Source: Cavia porcellus
Taxonomy: Eukaryota; Chordata; Mammalia; Rodentia; Caviidae
Assembly (NCBI RefSeq): GCF_034190915.1
Contig: NW_026947504.1
Span: 65,251,474-65,315,473 of the forward strand
Reading direction: 5' to 3'
Length of the DNA: 64,000 bases
Shown: positions 11,975-24,063 of the stretch, piece after piece
Layout of the letters: the number at the start of each line of letters is the position of its first letter
How positions within the stretch are numbered: the stretch's first letter is position 1
Made by a program: the position numbers and the translations under genes
Notes under the pieces: generated by a model
What the model was told of the DNA's origin: nothing
Database searches by the model: none
The model's input: the letters and a program-made list of their open reading frames with translations, nothing else

Positions 11975-12215
11975 ATATAATTTTTATATTTTTAAAACTA
12001 TAGTAATATATATCATAAAATTTTAGCCATTTTTAAATGTACAATTCAGTGGCATTAAGTACATTTACATAGCTGTATAACCATCATCACCATCCATCTC
12101 CAAAATTCTTTTCATCTTGCAAAACTGAAACGCTGTACCGTTGAGCACTACCTTCCCACCCTCCCTCCCAAGCTCCTGCCAACCACCATTCTGCCTTCCG
12201 TAGAGACTTTTTGAG
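11975..12215 (-). mobile_element. Ancient L1 3'UTR fragment (L1M type)
   Basis: The sequence acaattcagtggcattaag, followed by ccatcatcaccatccatctcc and cttgcaaaactgaaac, is a familiar stretch of old mammalian L1 3' sequence, here antisense. The same block recurs, more decayed, at 32.25-32.45 kb. Confidence 0.7.
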
Positions 12216-13139
12216 GGATAGTATGTCTCTTTCTTTAAAAAATAAGGCAAAAAATCCATCACTAAAGAATAGTTGTAGGTACATTCCTGCCTGAACACAC
12301 AGTTGGATAGTCTTATAATTATGTACCTTCCTGAAATGTACTTTTGAGTTATTTTTACACAAACTTTTAGAAAATACCACATATTAGTGCTGGAGATTCT
12401 CGCTCTCTTTGCCCACTAAGTTTTGGAAGCCATAAGAATATCTTATTAAGGATTATGCAAAATAACCTCCTACAAATCCTGATATTATTACACTGCCCCC
12501 AAAACTTCAAAGCATCAGGAGATTTTTTTTTTAACTAAACCAGATTCAGCTGGCTCCCCCACTTGCCACAGAGCACTAAAGAAGAGACTGAACTTGATCC
12601 TGCTGCCCGTGCATGCACGACACTGCCATGGACTCTGGTGAGGACGTAAGTGCATGAAAGGATTCCAGGATCAAAAGGTTAGCTCTACAGGGAACTATGT
12701 CTGGCTTAAGCAATCCATTTTTTTTCTATTGACAGTGAAAACATTTTAGTATTTTTCAAAGATTTTCCAAATTTTTACAAGCAGGCTACTTGTGAAAAAG
12801 TGGAAAAGCATCTATCTGAACTATATTCAGAGAAGACCATGGCAGAAAATAACAGGAAGGAAAATATTTCCAAGTCACAGTGACAGTGGTCAAATTTACT
12901 ATATTTTAAAAATAAAGTACTTGACATACAAGCTGAGGGAAAATTTCCCTGTGAAAATCAGTTGGTTATAAAACACAATGTGAGAGAAACTAAATCACAA
13001 GAATTTTCATTGTGTTCTAATAAATATACTGGCAGAGTTACACTATTTTTTCATTTTACAAAATTTATAAATGAAAATGCTTTCTATGTCTAAATGGAAC
13101 AGATGGACAGAGGGCTTAAATGCTGTTCATTGTTGGAAA
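12216..13139. other. No recognised feature
   Basis: AT-rich DNA. Frames of 97-105 codons on the minus strand at 12065-12382 overlap L1-derived sequence and have no protein-like features. Confidence 0.4.
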
Positions 13140-15705
13140 ATAGATATCTTAAACATTTTTTATTTTATTGGTTCATGTTAGATATACATAGTGATAACAT
13201 TCATCGTGGGGATTTTCTACCTGTACATAATGTATCTTGCTTCTTTCCCCTTGCCTTTCTTCTCCCTTTAACCTCTTTATTGACAACAGCTTTGTTTCCA
13301 TTTTTTCTTCTATTTTTTCTTGTTTCTTCTTTCCTTTTTCCATCCTCCCTCCCTTTCCCCCTTTTCATCTAAGCACTTTCTTCATAGTATCTGTTATGCA
13401 CTTTGATCCTTATTTACACTTTCAGTTTCTCACACCAGAGAGCCTGTGCACTGTTCAAACATGTCCAGTTTATTTTACTTCAGTGCATGATCTCATTTAG
13501 CTAGAAATGTGTGAGGTTTATCCTTCTTTCTGGCAGAGTAGTACTCCAAATGAATAAAAATCATATCTTCTTCATCCATTCATCAATTGAAGGGTATTTG
13601 AACTATTGCCGATATTTGGCTATTACAAACTGTTCCACTATAAACATAGGTGTATATGTGTTTTTGTAGTATTATGCTTTTAATTCTGGGAAGAGACTGA
13701 GAAGGGGAATCACTGGTTCGAATGGAACCTCTAGTTTTAAATTTTGAGGGCTCTCCAAACTAATTTCTATAATGGTTGCACCAGTACACATTTCCACCAA
13801 CTGTGGAAAAGTGCTCCTTTTCCCCCAAAGCCCTGCCAGCTTTTGTTATTGGTTCATTTCTTGACAACAGCCATTTTTTTCTGGAGCGAGGTGGAATCTC
13901 AACGTTCTTTGAATTTGCATCTCTTGAGTGACCAGTGATGTTGAACATTTTTTCATGTATTTATTTGCCATTGCTACTTCTTCATCTCAGAAGTGTGTAT
14001 TAATTTCAAATGCACATTTTTTGATTGGGTCTTTAAATTTGGAAGACCTGATTTTTTTTTTTTTTAGTTCTTTATAAATGCTAGATGTTAGTCTTTTGCC
14101 TGAGATACAGCTGGCAATTTTCTATCCCACACTGTGGCTGTCTCTTCATCACGTTGGTGGTTTCTTTTACTGTGCAAAAGCTTTTTGATAACGTGACATT
14201 CTAGGTATTAATTCTTCATGAGAATTCCTGTATGATTGCAGTTTTTTTTTAATGAAGTCTTTACCTCCACCAATGTCTTCAAAAGTTCTGCCTAGTCTAT
14301 CTTCCAGAAGATTTAGTGTTTCTGCTTTAACACTTAGATCTTTGATTCATTTTGATTAGTTTACTGCATGGTAAAAGATACAGGTCTAGTCTTAATCTTC
14401 AGCATGTGAGAAGCCAGTTTTTCTAGCACTATGTATAAAACAGGCTTTCCTCCAGTGAAGGTGTTCAGCTCCTTTGTCAAAAGTAAGGTGGTTGGTATGT
14501 TTGGAGTTGTTTCTGCATCTTTTATTCTCTTCCATTGATTTTATCTCTCTTCCATGGTACTGTTGTTTTGACAGTATCATGATGTTTTTATCACAGTAGT
14601 TCTGTAATATAATTTCAAGTCAGTCCCTGCCTTTGCTGGCAAGAACTGGTTTTGCTGTTCTAAGTTTATTCTGATTCCAGATGAATTTTAGGATTATTTT
14701 CTCTAATTCTGTGAGATACATTATGGGAATTTTGATCAAGATTGCATTAAATCTGTACAACAATATCGGAAGTATGACCATTTTCACTATATTGGTTCTT
14801 CCTACCTTAGAACAAGGGGCATGTTCCCGTTTTCTGATATCCTCTCTACCTCCCTTTTTCAACTACTGTAGTTTTCATTGTAAAGGGTTTTTACTTCCTT
14901 CATTAGACTGATTCCTAGATATTTCAATATTTTGGATGCTATTATGAAAGATACTGTTACTTTAACTTGTCTCTCAGTGAGTTTATTTTTGGACAGGAAT
15001 GCTACTGATTTTTGAGTGTTGACTTTGTATCCAGCTATGCTACTGAATTTGGTTATGAAGTATATAAGTCTTTTAGTGGAGTTTTTTAGGGGGGACTTCT
15101 GTGTAGAATATCATGTCATCTGCAAATAATGATACTTTAATTTCTTTCTTTTCCTATCCTTATTCCTTTTATTTTTTTTCTTGCCTAATTTGTCTGGCTA
15201 ATGTTTCTAGAATTATATTAAATAAGAGTGGTGATAGTGGATATCTTTGTCTTGTTCTTGATTTTTAGAGTGAAACCTTTCAGTTTTTGTCTACTTAGTA
15301 CAATGTTGGCTATTGTTTTGTCATAGATGGTTTTCATCAGATTGAGATAAAGACCATGTATTCTAGTTTTCTGCAGGTGTTTTTTAATTCATGAGTGTTT
15401 GTTGAACTTTGTCAAATGAATCTGTTGAGATGATCATATTTTTTTTGTCTTTGGCTCTTTTAATATGGTGTAATACATTTATTGATTTGTGTATGTTGAA
15501 CCATTCCTGAATCTCTGGGGGAGAATCCTTTGTGATTGTGGTGTATGAGCTTCTTGATGATTTGATATATTCTGTTTGCCAGTATCTTACTGAGAATTTT
15601 GTATTTATATTCATTATGAAGACTGGCCTATAGTTCTCTTTTTTTTCTTTGAATCCTTCCCTGGTTTTTGTATCCAGGTAATCCTTGCTCCCAGGAATGA
15701 ATTTT

Positions 15706-15867
15706 ACTTATTAATTTTTTGGTCTTTTTGGAGGCAGGGTTTCTATATGCAGTTGAGGCTGGTCTTGAACTCACTCTGTAGCCCAGGCTGGTTTTGAATT
15801 TGAGGCAATTCTCTTGTCTCAGCCTCCAAGGTGCTGGGATTACGGGCATGTGCCATCATGCCTGGCC
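15706..15867 (-). mobile_element. B1 SINE, antisense, inserted in L1
   Basis: Antisense 7SL-derived monomer: gaggcagggtttc, then ggctggtcttgaactcact, then agcctccaaggtgctgggattacgggcatg, ending cctggcc. Flanking copies of ccaggaatgaattt at 15691 and about 15867 act as the TSD. The insertion interrupts the L1 ORF2 remnant. Confidence 0.85.
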
Positions 15868-16009
15868 CAGGAATGAATTTGAGCATATTACCTTTTCTGC
15901 ATTTCATTAAAGAATTTGAGAAATAGTGCCATTAGATCTTCTCTGAATTTCTTGTCGAATTAAGCAGTGAATTCATCAGAGCTTGTATTTAATTTTGGTG
16001 ATAGATTTT

Positions 16010-16100
16010 TTTTTTCCTTTTTATCGGTACCGGGGATCGAACTCATGACCGCCTGCTTGCAAGGCAGGTGCTTATGCCGCTGAGCTAAATCCCCAGCCCC
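16010..16100 (-). mobile_element. Young ID-type SINE, antisense, TSD ttggtgatagatttt
   Basis: Antisense tRNA-derived SINE. On its own strand it starts ggggctggggatttagctca (A box), continues through tgccttgcaagcaggcggtc to ttcgatccccggtaccgata (B box), and ends in an A-rich tail. Exact duplications at 15995-16009 and 16101-16115 flank it. It differs from the published murid ID/BC1 body in the gcggcataagcacctg segment. Confidence 0.9.
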
Positions 16101-16428
16101 TTGGTGATAGATTTTTAATTACATCTTCAATTTCATTAACTGATACTGGTTTATTTAGAATTTCTATATTTTCCAGAGTCAGTTTCAGTAATTAATATGT
16201 ATATAGGAATCTGTCCATTTCTTCTGTGTTTTCCATATTATTAGACTACAATTTCTTAAAGGAGGTATTGATGATCTTCTGGATTTCTGCAAGGTATGTT
16301 GTGATTTCACCTTTTAAATTCATAATTGCATAAATTTGAGTCTTTTATTTCCTGTTTTGGTAAGGTTGGCTAAGGTTTTATCTATTTTATTTAATCTTTC
16401 AAAGAACCAGCTCTTTGATTCATTGATT

Positions 16429-16529
16429 TTTTTTTGTCTTTTTTCCTTTTTATCGGTACCGGGGATTGAACTCACGACTGCCTGCTTACAAGGCAGGCGC
16501 TTATGCCGCTGAGCTAAATCCCCAGCCCC
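16429..16529 (-). mobile_element. Young ID-type SINE, antisense, TSD tgattcattgatt
   Basis: Nearly the same as the copy 420 bp upstream, inserted independently in the same L1 with its own duplication (16416-16428 and 16530-16542). Tail on the sense strand: gataaaaaggaaaaaagac and A run. Confidence 0.9.
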
Positions 16530-17117
16530 TGATTCATTGATTCTTGGCATTATTTTCTTAGTCTCCATTGTGTTAATTTTTGTCTAGTTATAATTTCCTC
16601 CCTTATACAAGCTTTGCACTTCTTCTGGAGGCTTGAGGTTCAATATTAAGTTGTTTATTTGAGCTTGCTCTATTTTTCTGGTAGGAATTCTCTGCAATAA
16701 ATATCCTTTGGACTGCTTTCATTGTGTCCCATAAGTTCTGGTATGTTGTATTGACATTATCCTTTAATTGTAGAAACTGTCTAATTTCTTCTATGACCAA
16801 TCAGTTTCAGGAGGATACTATTTAATTTCCATATGTTTATGAAATTCTTGTGGTCTATTGCCATTGATTTCCAATTTCATTGCATTATGGTCTGATAATA
16901 TGCATGTGATAATTTCAGTTCCTTTCCATTTACTTAAGCATGTTCTATGACGAGCTAGTATGTGGTCTGATTTGCAGCACGTCCCATGTGCAGCTGAAAA
17001 GAATATTTATTGTGATATTGTGGGTTGGAACACTGTAGACATCTACAAAGTTCATTTATTCAAAAGTTTGGTTCAGTTCTGATATTTCTTTGATTTTTTG
17101 TCTAGTTGACTTGTGTA

Positions 17118-19498
17118 TCAAATTGAGCACTTCCTATATGCTGAATAGGGTTCTAAAATTTCAGTTGAACAAGTGTGTAAGAAAGTAAATTGTGTTTAAT
17201 AAAGCAGGATCCACCAAGTAGGGGTAGGGTGGTGTGTCTAAAGTATTTTGTATTTGCAAATCACTTCTCAGGAGTAAATTTCTATCAAGAATTTGGTTAA
17301 TCTGGAATGTATAAATTTTGAGTGGCAAGTGGCTTCAGTGATCTACCTTCTAACTATCGTAATGTTACCCTAATACACATACTAGGACAGAAGTTTAAAC
17401 AAACTTAAAAATCAGAAAACTTCTTTAGTGTTATTGCAGTCTTGATCATAAGCATCCTCCATTGTATGGGCAAGGGAAAGTTTGGGGAGGAGCTTGACTA
17501 AATAGTTCTTTTACACTCTCATGTAATTGGGCTTGACAGTTTTCTGCCACTGTATGTTATAATTCCTGTTAACAGTGTTCATGTTTTTACTTAAAGGCCA
17601 TCGAATTGTACTAGAAATTATGTACTATTTTCTTGAAATCCTACAGTCATTTTTGAATTAAATTATTGCAAGTGAGTAATAATGTATTGCAAAACAAAAA
17701 TTATTCATGCTGTTAAAGCCTCTGTATGTGTGTGCACATGTGCACATGTGTTTTAAGAAACCGAGAGTCCATAGAGAATAGGTCTCAAGAAAGGAGTGAA
17801 AATACTCTTTATCCACTCCTTGCTGTCTGCATCTGCTCTGCCATGGTGAAAATCTTAAGCTACCTACTTTGTATAGTATCAGGTAGCTAATTCATTCAGC
17901 TTCTGAAAGGTACTAGGTTAATGATTGCAGAGGAAAGATTTGGAGCAGGAGTTCCTAGCAACCTTTTCTAGTTAGCTTTTGCCTATAGGCTCATACATAC
18001 TTCTTTTTTTCAATGTAGTTTTTCTTGGGAATTTTTAGCTGTTTTGTGGTTACATGGTGGTTAAATTAGCTGGGTGAAATGGATTTACAAAAGACCTAGG
18101 GCAATTACTAACTGAAGAACAATTGTTGAGTGGGCACTCAGAAAGTTAAAGAGCTGAAATTAGCAGCGGTTTCTCTCTCTGGCTCCTAAATTACTCTTCT
18201 AGCCAATTAAAATTAAAGTTGAAATTTTCCCAATTAGTTTCATTCTAGCCATTGTTTCCAGAAGGAATAGGAAGAACAATAGGAAACATTGTTTCCAAAG
18301 CTGCTAAAAATGAAAATATGTTCCTGTGAAACACTAGGACATTAGTTTAGGTGAGTTTGTCAGGCAAATCAAGCTGTTATCTATGGAACTAAGAAAAAAC
18401 AGTCTTAAGAAAATAAGGCAATAGACATTTATGTTAACAGAGTAGTATGTTGGAGGACATTTGGTCCTGATACTACAACAATGTCTGTGGAAGGTAGATC
18501 AGCTGTATAGAATGGAATTGGGCAGTTTGATCTAACATAAATATCCTAGAATGATGGCTCTTTTGGGGGATGGGGATGATGGAAACATGGGAATAATTCC
18601 CATAGAGAAAATTTACAAATCAGTGGGACAAATGTATCCTGATTCGGAGTTTGTCCTTTACATTAATTCTTCATGGGAGGTCAGAAGGTCTTTTTTCATT
18701 TTAAAGAGAATAAAGCAAAAACAATGATACAAAAATTCAAAACAATAGGAGAGTAACAATGGTTCATACAATTGCATATTGTTATCTTCAAAGTAATTGC
18801 TCAGATTACAAGAGAGAGGCATGAAAAATCGATCAAACATTATATGCACAACCCATTCTTTTATATATATATATATATATATTTTAAACTCAGATATGAG
18901 GAAAAGCTTCATACCCAGTCTTCTTTCTGGATTATGAAGGCTGCTGAGTAGGAGTAAAGAAAATCCGGAGGCCAAGTATACAGTCAAGGAAAAGAATTTC
19001 TGCCATAGATTCAAGAAAAAAAAGTGGTCATCACAGCCTTAAACTTTGTTGCTTTTTTGATTTAGTAAGCCAGCAATGGCAATGACAAACCAGCTGAGTT
19101 CTTTTAGAAGATTCAGAATATCAGAAGAGCTTAGAACTTACAAGGATATCAGGTGGTACCTTATAAGCTTCAGTATTTTTCTTTACATAATTGTATTAAT
19201 TTGGAAAATCTTTGAAAAGGAAGTGATATTTTTAGGATTGGATCAGTATTTCCAGCACATCAATTGATTGCTAACTCCTTAGTGTTTACACACCAACAGA
19301 TAAACTATTATCACATCATGGGGTGTCCAGATTCCTGTTTTTTGGTATGCAGGTATCTAGATGAGAAAGCAGAGGGCGCAGATTTATTCAAATTGCTGCT
19401 AAGATCTTAGTTGCAGCTTGTTTTCAGCTTTTTTCATATCACAATAAATCTCATGTCTTGAGAGAGACTTTTTGGGAGGAATAAAAAAGTTTTTACAT
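17118..19498. other. Mostly unique DNA; short TA repeat
   Basis: No gene or dispersed repeat recognised. A short (TA)n tract lies at about 18857-18880. A 118-codon minus-strand frame (18658-19014) is low-complexity around that tract and is not supported as a gene. Confidence 0.4.
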
Positions 19499-19581
19499 TT
19501 ATTTTTAGCAGTCATGGGATTGAACCCAGGATCGAATGTGCACTAGCAAGTGCTCTAACACTGAACTGTACATCCCAGCAC
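19499..19581 (-). mobile_element. Old ID-type SINE, antisense
   Basis: The plus strand shows gggattgaacccaggatcg, followed by caagtgctctaacactgaac and catcccagca, the reverse of an ID body with diverged A and B boxes. Confidence 0.7.
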
Positions 19582-19929
19582 AATAAAGAGAAATTTAAAG
19601 GTAAACATAAATTGGCAATCTAATATAGCATTTAATGTGGTGAATTTAAAATTGTATGTTTTTCTTGAATGCTTGCTATGTTTCTGATTCTGTGCTGATC
19701 ACTGTGGAGACAAAAATAAAAGAAAGAATACGTAAGATCTTCTGTTTCTGTGAGATCTCTGCACATGAATTCAATCAACTATAGGTTTTAAATATTTAAA
19801 AATGATACTGCATCTGTAATAAACATATACAGATTTTTTCCTGTCATTATTTCCTAATAATACAGTAAATATTAACATTGCATTTACATTGTACTCGGTA
19901 TTATAAGTAAGATATACAGTGGTTATGTA
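19582..19929. other. No recognised feature
   Basis: A/T-rich sequence between a SINE and the half-L1-like element; nothing supportable. Confidence 0.4.
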
Positions 19930-20589
19930 CAGATACTATAAAATTTTATTTTATTTTATTTTAAAGATAATAAAAACAAACAAAATAAAACAGAATAAAG
20001 CCAATCAAAACAAAATAATGAAGGCAATAGAGGACTTCAAAACAAGATAATAGGAAATTAATAATGGCTACCATAATAATGGCTACCTCTTGTTATCTTC
20101 AAAATAGCTGTCCAGACCATCAGACATATATATGCATGTAAAATTAACCAAAGAATATAAGAACTAAGTTGTTTCTTTACTTCAGTTGTTATCTTTTAAG
20201 AAATTTCAGGTGTGTGACTTTTAATTTCTACTATGCCTGTGTTTCCTGAACTTATTTTGTGTTGACTAGAGGTCTGAGATTGTGTTTTATTCCTTTGTCT
20301 TGACATTTTTCTGTGTTCCTCTGAATTGGCCCATTACTGCATCCTGAGTGTTTCCTGCATTGGCTACCAGTCCCTTGTATGGTAGATTGGACTAGGTATC
20401 TGGGTTTCTCCTACATGGGGTTCCTGGAGTGGTGGAGAGGCATGGGGTGGTAGATCACTATGCTCCCCTGATGGCAGTAGGACCTTGAGGCATGGCTTCT
20501 TCTCCAGACTTGCACTGGTCTTGCTAGATCTCTCTGGGCTGCTGCTGAGTAGTCTTGGGGTGTGGCTTCTTCCTATTTACTCTATTTGT

Positions 20590-21063
20590 TCACAGGTTTG
20601 GTGTAGCTCTGATATTTCTTTGCTGATTTTCTATATAGCTGATCTGTCTTTCTTGTGACAATGGGTTATTGAGGTCTCCCATTATAACTGTGTTATTGTT
20701 CACTTGATTTTCCATGTCTGCCAATAACTGTCTTATATAGTTGGGTGCTCCTGTATTAGGTGCATATATATTTATGATTGTTGTGGCATTTGTGTTGTCT
20801 CCAGCTTCCTCATCGACCCCCGTCAGTCTTGTATTATTCTTCTTTGCTTTGTCTTGTAGCTGTTGAATTGATTTCTCATGAGTTGTTGCTATTTTTGAAA
20901 TATCTTTCTTTTCATGGTCACTAGCTGCAATTCTGTCTTCAAGATTTGAAATTCTATCCTTTCCTTCTTTCAGTCTGTCACACATACTTTCAGTGGAGTT
21001 TTTAGTCTTGTAGATCTCTGTTTGGATCTGTTTCATGAATTGTATTTTTCTCATGTTAGGCAT
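20590..21063 (-). pseudogene. ORF1-endonuclease chimeric frame in a deleted L1
   Basis: One open 157-codon frame begins with ORF1 coiled-coil sequence ([30 protein letters not shown]), reaches the start of the RRM (KKNNTRLTGV), and then passes in frame into ORF2 endonuclease: INIYAPNTGAPNYIRQLL and VIMGDLNNPL. Relative to the intact element, the second half of ORF1, the ORF1/ORF2 spacer and about the first 115 residues of ORF2 are missing. The junction is near 20785-20795. The endonuclease part has Tyr and Asp/Asn motifs only, so it could not be catalytic. Probably a deletion relic that stays open by chance. Confidence 0.7.
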
Positions 21064-21067
21064 TTTT

Positions 21068-21130
21068 TTAAGGAAGGAAAGGTTTATTTAGCTCACAGTT
21101 TGGGAGGTTTCAGTCTATAATCAGCTTGTT
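21068..21130 (+). repeat. Short piece of a medium interspersed repeat
   Basis: The segment ggaaggaaaggtttatttag followed by ctcacagtttgggaggtttcagtctataatc matches parts of the repeats at 26432-26818 and 54757-55132. It sits inside the ORF1 region of the deleted L1. Confidence 0.6.
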
Positions 21131-21840
21131 GGGAATTTTTTGTTTCCATCTTTTTCTAAGTTCATCTATTCTTTTGTGTTTTCTCTATTCTCTTTGATTT
21201 TAAGCATCATTTATTTTTGTACCTGAGAGGTCATTTTCTCTATAGCCTTTTTTTCTACTTGTTTTTCATTTCTATTGTTATCATTTGAGAAAATTACAGT
21301 GTTTGACTTCAACTCCATCCATCTCATTGAGTTCCAGGCCTGGGTGGCTGGTAGTCTGGAGCTGCATCTCATCTTTTACCTTCTCTTTTTGCCTTTTTTT
21401 GATCTTCTACCACCAACTTCCCATGGCATATAGCTCTACCACTAGTGTTGAGGCTGCTCTCAAGGAGGAAAGATGTCCATTCCTCAGGAATGTCCTCCAG
21501 ATGTTCTTTATAGCTATCCCCAAAACCTACCCTTTTCTGGAGTTTACAGACCTGTAATAATGTCTGTTATGTCCCAGAAATGTGGTGGGTATGGAGCTGC
21601 TCTTGGCCTCTGTATGTGGAGCTGGGACTGGTTTTCTGTTGATGGAATTCTCCAGAGTCCAACAGCTATCTCCTCACTACTGCTTCAGACACTTCCCATG
21701 TGACTGGCCTTGCTAGTTACAAAGGTGTGTGTATGTTTGTGCTCTGGGCTCTTGGTCGGGCCTTGGCATTCTTGTAGGTCTTATACTCTTCTAGCCAGCC
21801 CTGCTGTCTGAGGTGGGACATGGAGGAGGCCCAGATCACC

Positions 21841-22787
21841 AGCTCACTGTCTTCCAGCTGGCCCTGCCATTGCAGATGACCACACTATTTTATATAAGGG
21901 ACTTGAACATCTGAGGATTTTGGTATCCATGGGGCTTCTAGAGCATGCTCCCTTTCCAAGAGATGACTGTATCTGGTTTCTACACTCAGGGAAGTTATAA
22001 TCTAGTAAGAGAGGAGGCCACTCTTGAAAAGTTAAATAATAGCAACAGGCAACATATGACATGTATACTCACTGTGCTTTTAGTAGGTTAGGAAGAAGAA
22101 GGAGCAGAGGAGTTAAAGAGCTACAATTTCTATAGTGTGCTACTCTTACTTCAAAGAAGGTAGATGACACTAGAACTCTTTTGAAAAGGGGATAAAAAAC
22201 TTATTCGTCACTTAAACTTCCTCACTTAAAAACTTCCTCACATTAAAAAATGTTCTTGAACAATCAGTGGATGGAAACTTGGGTACTGATGGAAAAATTA
22301 TTTTCAGAGTTGGAGGTGAATGACTCTAGTTATGATGGAATATAATCTATCCTTAGCTGTTGCCTTCTGTTCATCTGCTCCCTCAAAGTGTTTAGGGTAC
22401 ATATGTATACTTTCAGCTACTATGCCCATTCCTACGTGGTCATTGGTCTCTAAAGTCTAAAGGCTCAGCTTGATTTCTGATTTTTCAAATGAGTTTCAGT
22501 CAAATGACCATCCCAGGGAATGAGAGACAGATAGTCATATGTGGAGTTTTCCTCACTGCTTCTTTCCTTCTCTGATGTCTCTGCTTCATTCTTTAATTTT
22601 ACTGATTTTTCTCTGCCTTTCTTCTAGCAGTATATCTGCCTTTGTCCTTTCTCACAGATATTTATGGCTTTTGATACACAACTGAGTCTGTTTAAGTCTG
22701 AGGAAGTAAAAAAAGAATGAAATAGGTGTTGTCAAGCGAGATCCTTCTCTTCCTTCCATATTTGGAAAACCACTCTTTAAAAGATGC
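21841..22787. other. No recognised feature
   Basis: Mixed-composition sequence with no supported gene or repeat. Confidence 0.4.
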
Positions 22788-22972
22788 TTTCTTTTGTACT
22801 GGGGATTGACCAGAGTCTTTGTACTGAACTACACTGGCAGGCATTTTTAAAACTTGAGGTAAGATCTTGCTAAGTTGTTAAGTTTCCCAGACTAGGCTTG
22901 AACTTGTGAACCTCATTTCTCACCTTCCCAGGATACTGGGATTACAGGTGTGTAGCACCACCAACGGTTGGA
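22788..22972 (-). mobile_element. B1/ID composite SINE, antisense
   Basis: Antisense ID part (gtactggggattgaccag, then gtactgaactacact) is followed by an antisense B1 part (gatcttgctaagttgtta to gatactgggattacaggtgtg). Sense order is B1 then ID. Confidence 0.7.
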
Positions 22973-23577
22973 ATATGACTCTTGAAATGTGGGGGTGAAT
23001 GAGTATTGAATTTTTTTGTAAGCTTTGTATTCTAAAGACATTCCAGAAAGGTTAAATGATGGCGATAGCAGTCTTTTTTTTAAAAATGTAAGACATTCTG
23101 GGCTTTATCCTAGATAGGTGGCACATTGCTCTCTTCCATCTGTTCATTTACCACTGAATAAACAGGCTAGCAGAAGCCAGATCCCAGTAGGCTTTCCAGA
23201 CCATAATAAATTTATTGAATACATTTTAATTGGTGGGTATTAACTGTATACCTTTATGTGATACAATATGATGTTTTTGTACTTTTATATGCTGTATAAA
23301 GACTTTGGTTTTGATTCTAAGAATTGTGGGAGGCCAGGAGACCAACACTGTCAGAAGTTTTCTGCTTTCTTTGAGAATGGTTAAAACAGGCAGGGCATGA
23401 ACTGGAGATCAGTTAGGAAATCTGTTGTAGAGTTCCAGGCTAAAGATAAAGATAGTTTAGACTAGAGTGACTGACTTAGAAATGGAGAGAAGTGGACTGA
23501 TTTCTTGCCTGAATGCATATTTGTAGGCTATATTGTTTCTTTTATTAGTGTTGCCTTTAAGAATGTAGGCTACAAAT
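22973..23577. other. No recognised feature
   Basis: Nothing supportable between the SINE and the following L1 3' end. Confidence 0.4.
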
Positions 23578-24063
23578 GCTCATTAACTGATGAATGGATA
23601 AAGAAGATGTGGGTTTTTTATATAATGAAGTGCTACTCTGCCATAGAGAAGGATAAGCTTGACCCATTTTTAGCTAAATGAATGCACCTTGAGACCATAC
23701 TCTTAAGTGCAATAAATCAGACACACGTGTGTAAATGTCACATGGTTTCTCTGGTGTGAGAAACCAAAATAAGGACCAAAATGTATGATAGATATTGTGA
23801 AACAGGAAGAAAATGTTCAGATGGGAAGGGGAACTAGGAGGAGAGCAGGGGAAAGGAAAGAAGAGAAAATAAAAAAAAGATGAGAAAAGAAGGAAAAACT
23901 TAAAAACAAAGCTTTTGTAAATAAAGAGGGACAGAGAATTTGAAGAAAGGGTAGGGGAATGAAAAAAAAAGAATCAGGTTATATCATGTACAGGTACATA
24001 TTCCCTATAATATATTGATCATTATATATACCTGAAATGTACAAATAAGCTTAGTTACAAAAA
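23578..24063 (+). mobile_element. Old L1 3' end, plus strand
   Basis: The start encodes degraded ORF2 C-terminus (atggataaagaagatgtggg, then gccatagagaaggataag and gagaccatactcttaag), aligned with 9063-9190 of the intact copy. A purine-rich 3'UTR (ggaaggggaactaggagg) and a terminal cctgaaatgtacaaataag stretch follow. It is a different, older 3'UTR type from the full-length copies. Confidence 0.75.

Larger units (their letters stand above)
13140..17117 (-). mobile_element. Degenerate 5'-truncated L1, carrying three SINEs
   Basis: Antisense L1 running from a 3'UTR-like start (ttttattttattggttcatg at about 13158) through ORF2 to its endonuclease region near 17117, where similarity stops. ORF2 remnants are recognisable in several frames, for example NHLTFDKGAEHLHW (about 14450-14500), [21 protein letters not shown] (14700-14830), and INVLHHI with KKNMIIS (15400-15500). 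Frameshifts and stops are numerous. SINEs inserted at about 15706-15867, 16010-16100 and 16429-16529 must postdate it. ORF1 and the 5'UTR are missing. Confidence 0.85.
19930..21840 (-). mobile_element. ORF2-depleted (half-L1-like) L1 element
   Basis: On the minus strand the order is: a GC-richer leader (about 21840-21300, tentative 5'UTR), ORF1 coiled-coil sequence (about 21290-20800), a short endonuclease piece (about 20785-20590), a GC-richer block (20580-20230), and an L1-type A-rich 3'UTR with tail (20200-19930). The whole reverse transcriptase and C-terminal ORF2 are absent. A fragment of another repeat (about 21068-21130) interrupts ORF1. The layout recalls HAL1 elements, which keep ORF1 and rely on L1 in trans. 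Ends and leader are uncertain. Confidence 0.65.

Noticed and set aside
12065..12382. 105- and 97-codon overlapping minus-strand frames
   Set aside because: They overlap ancient L1 3' sequence; two frames open at once suggests chance.
18658..19014. 118-codon minus-strand frame
   Set aside because: Includes the translation of a (TA)n tract (repeated Ile-Tyr) and has no protein-like features.
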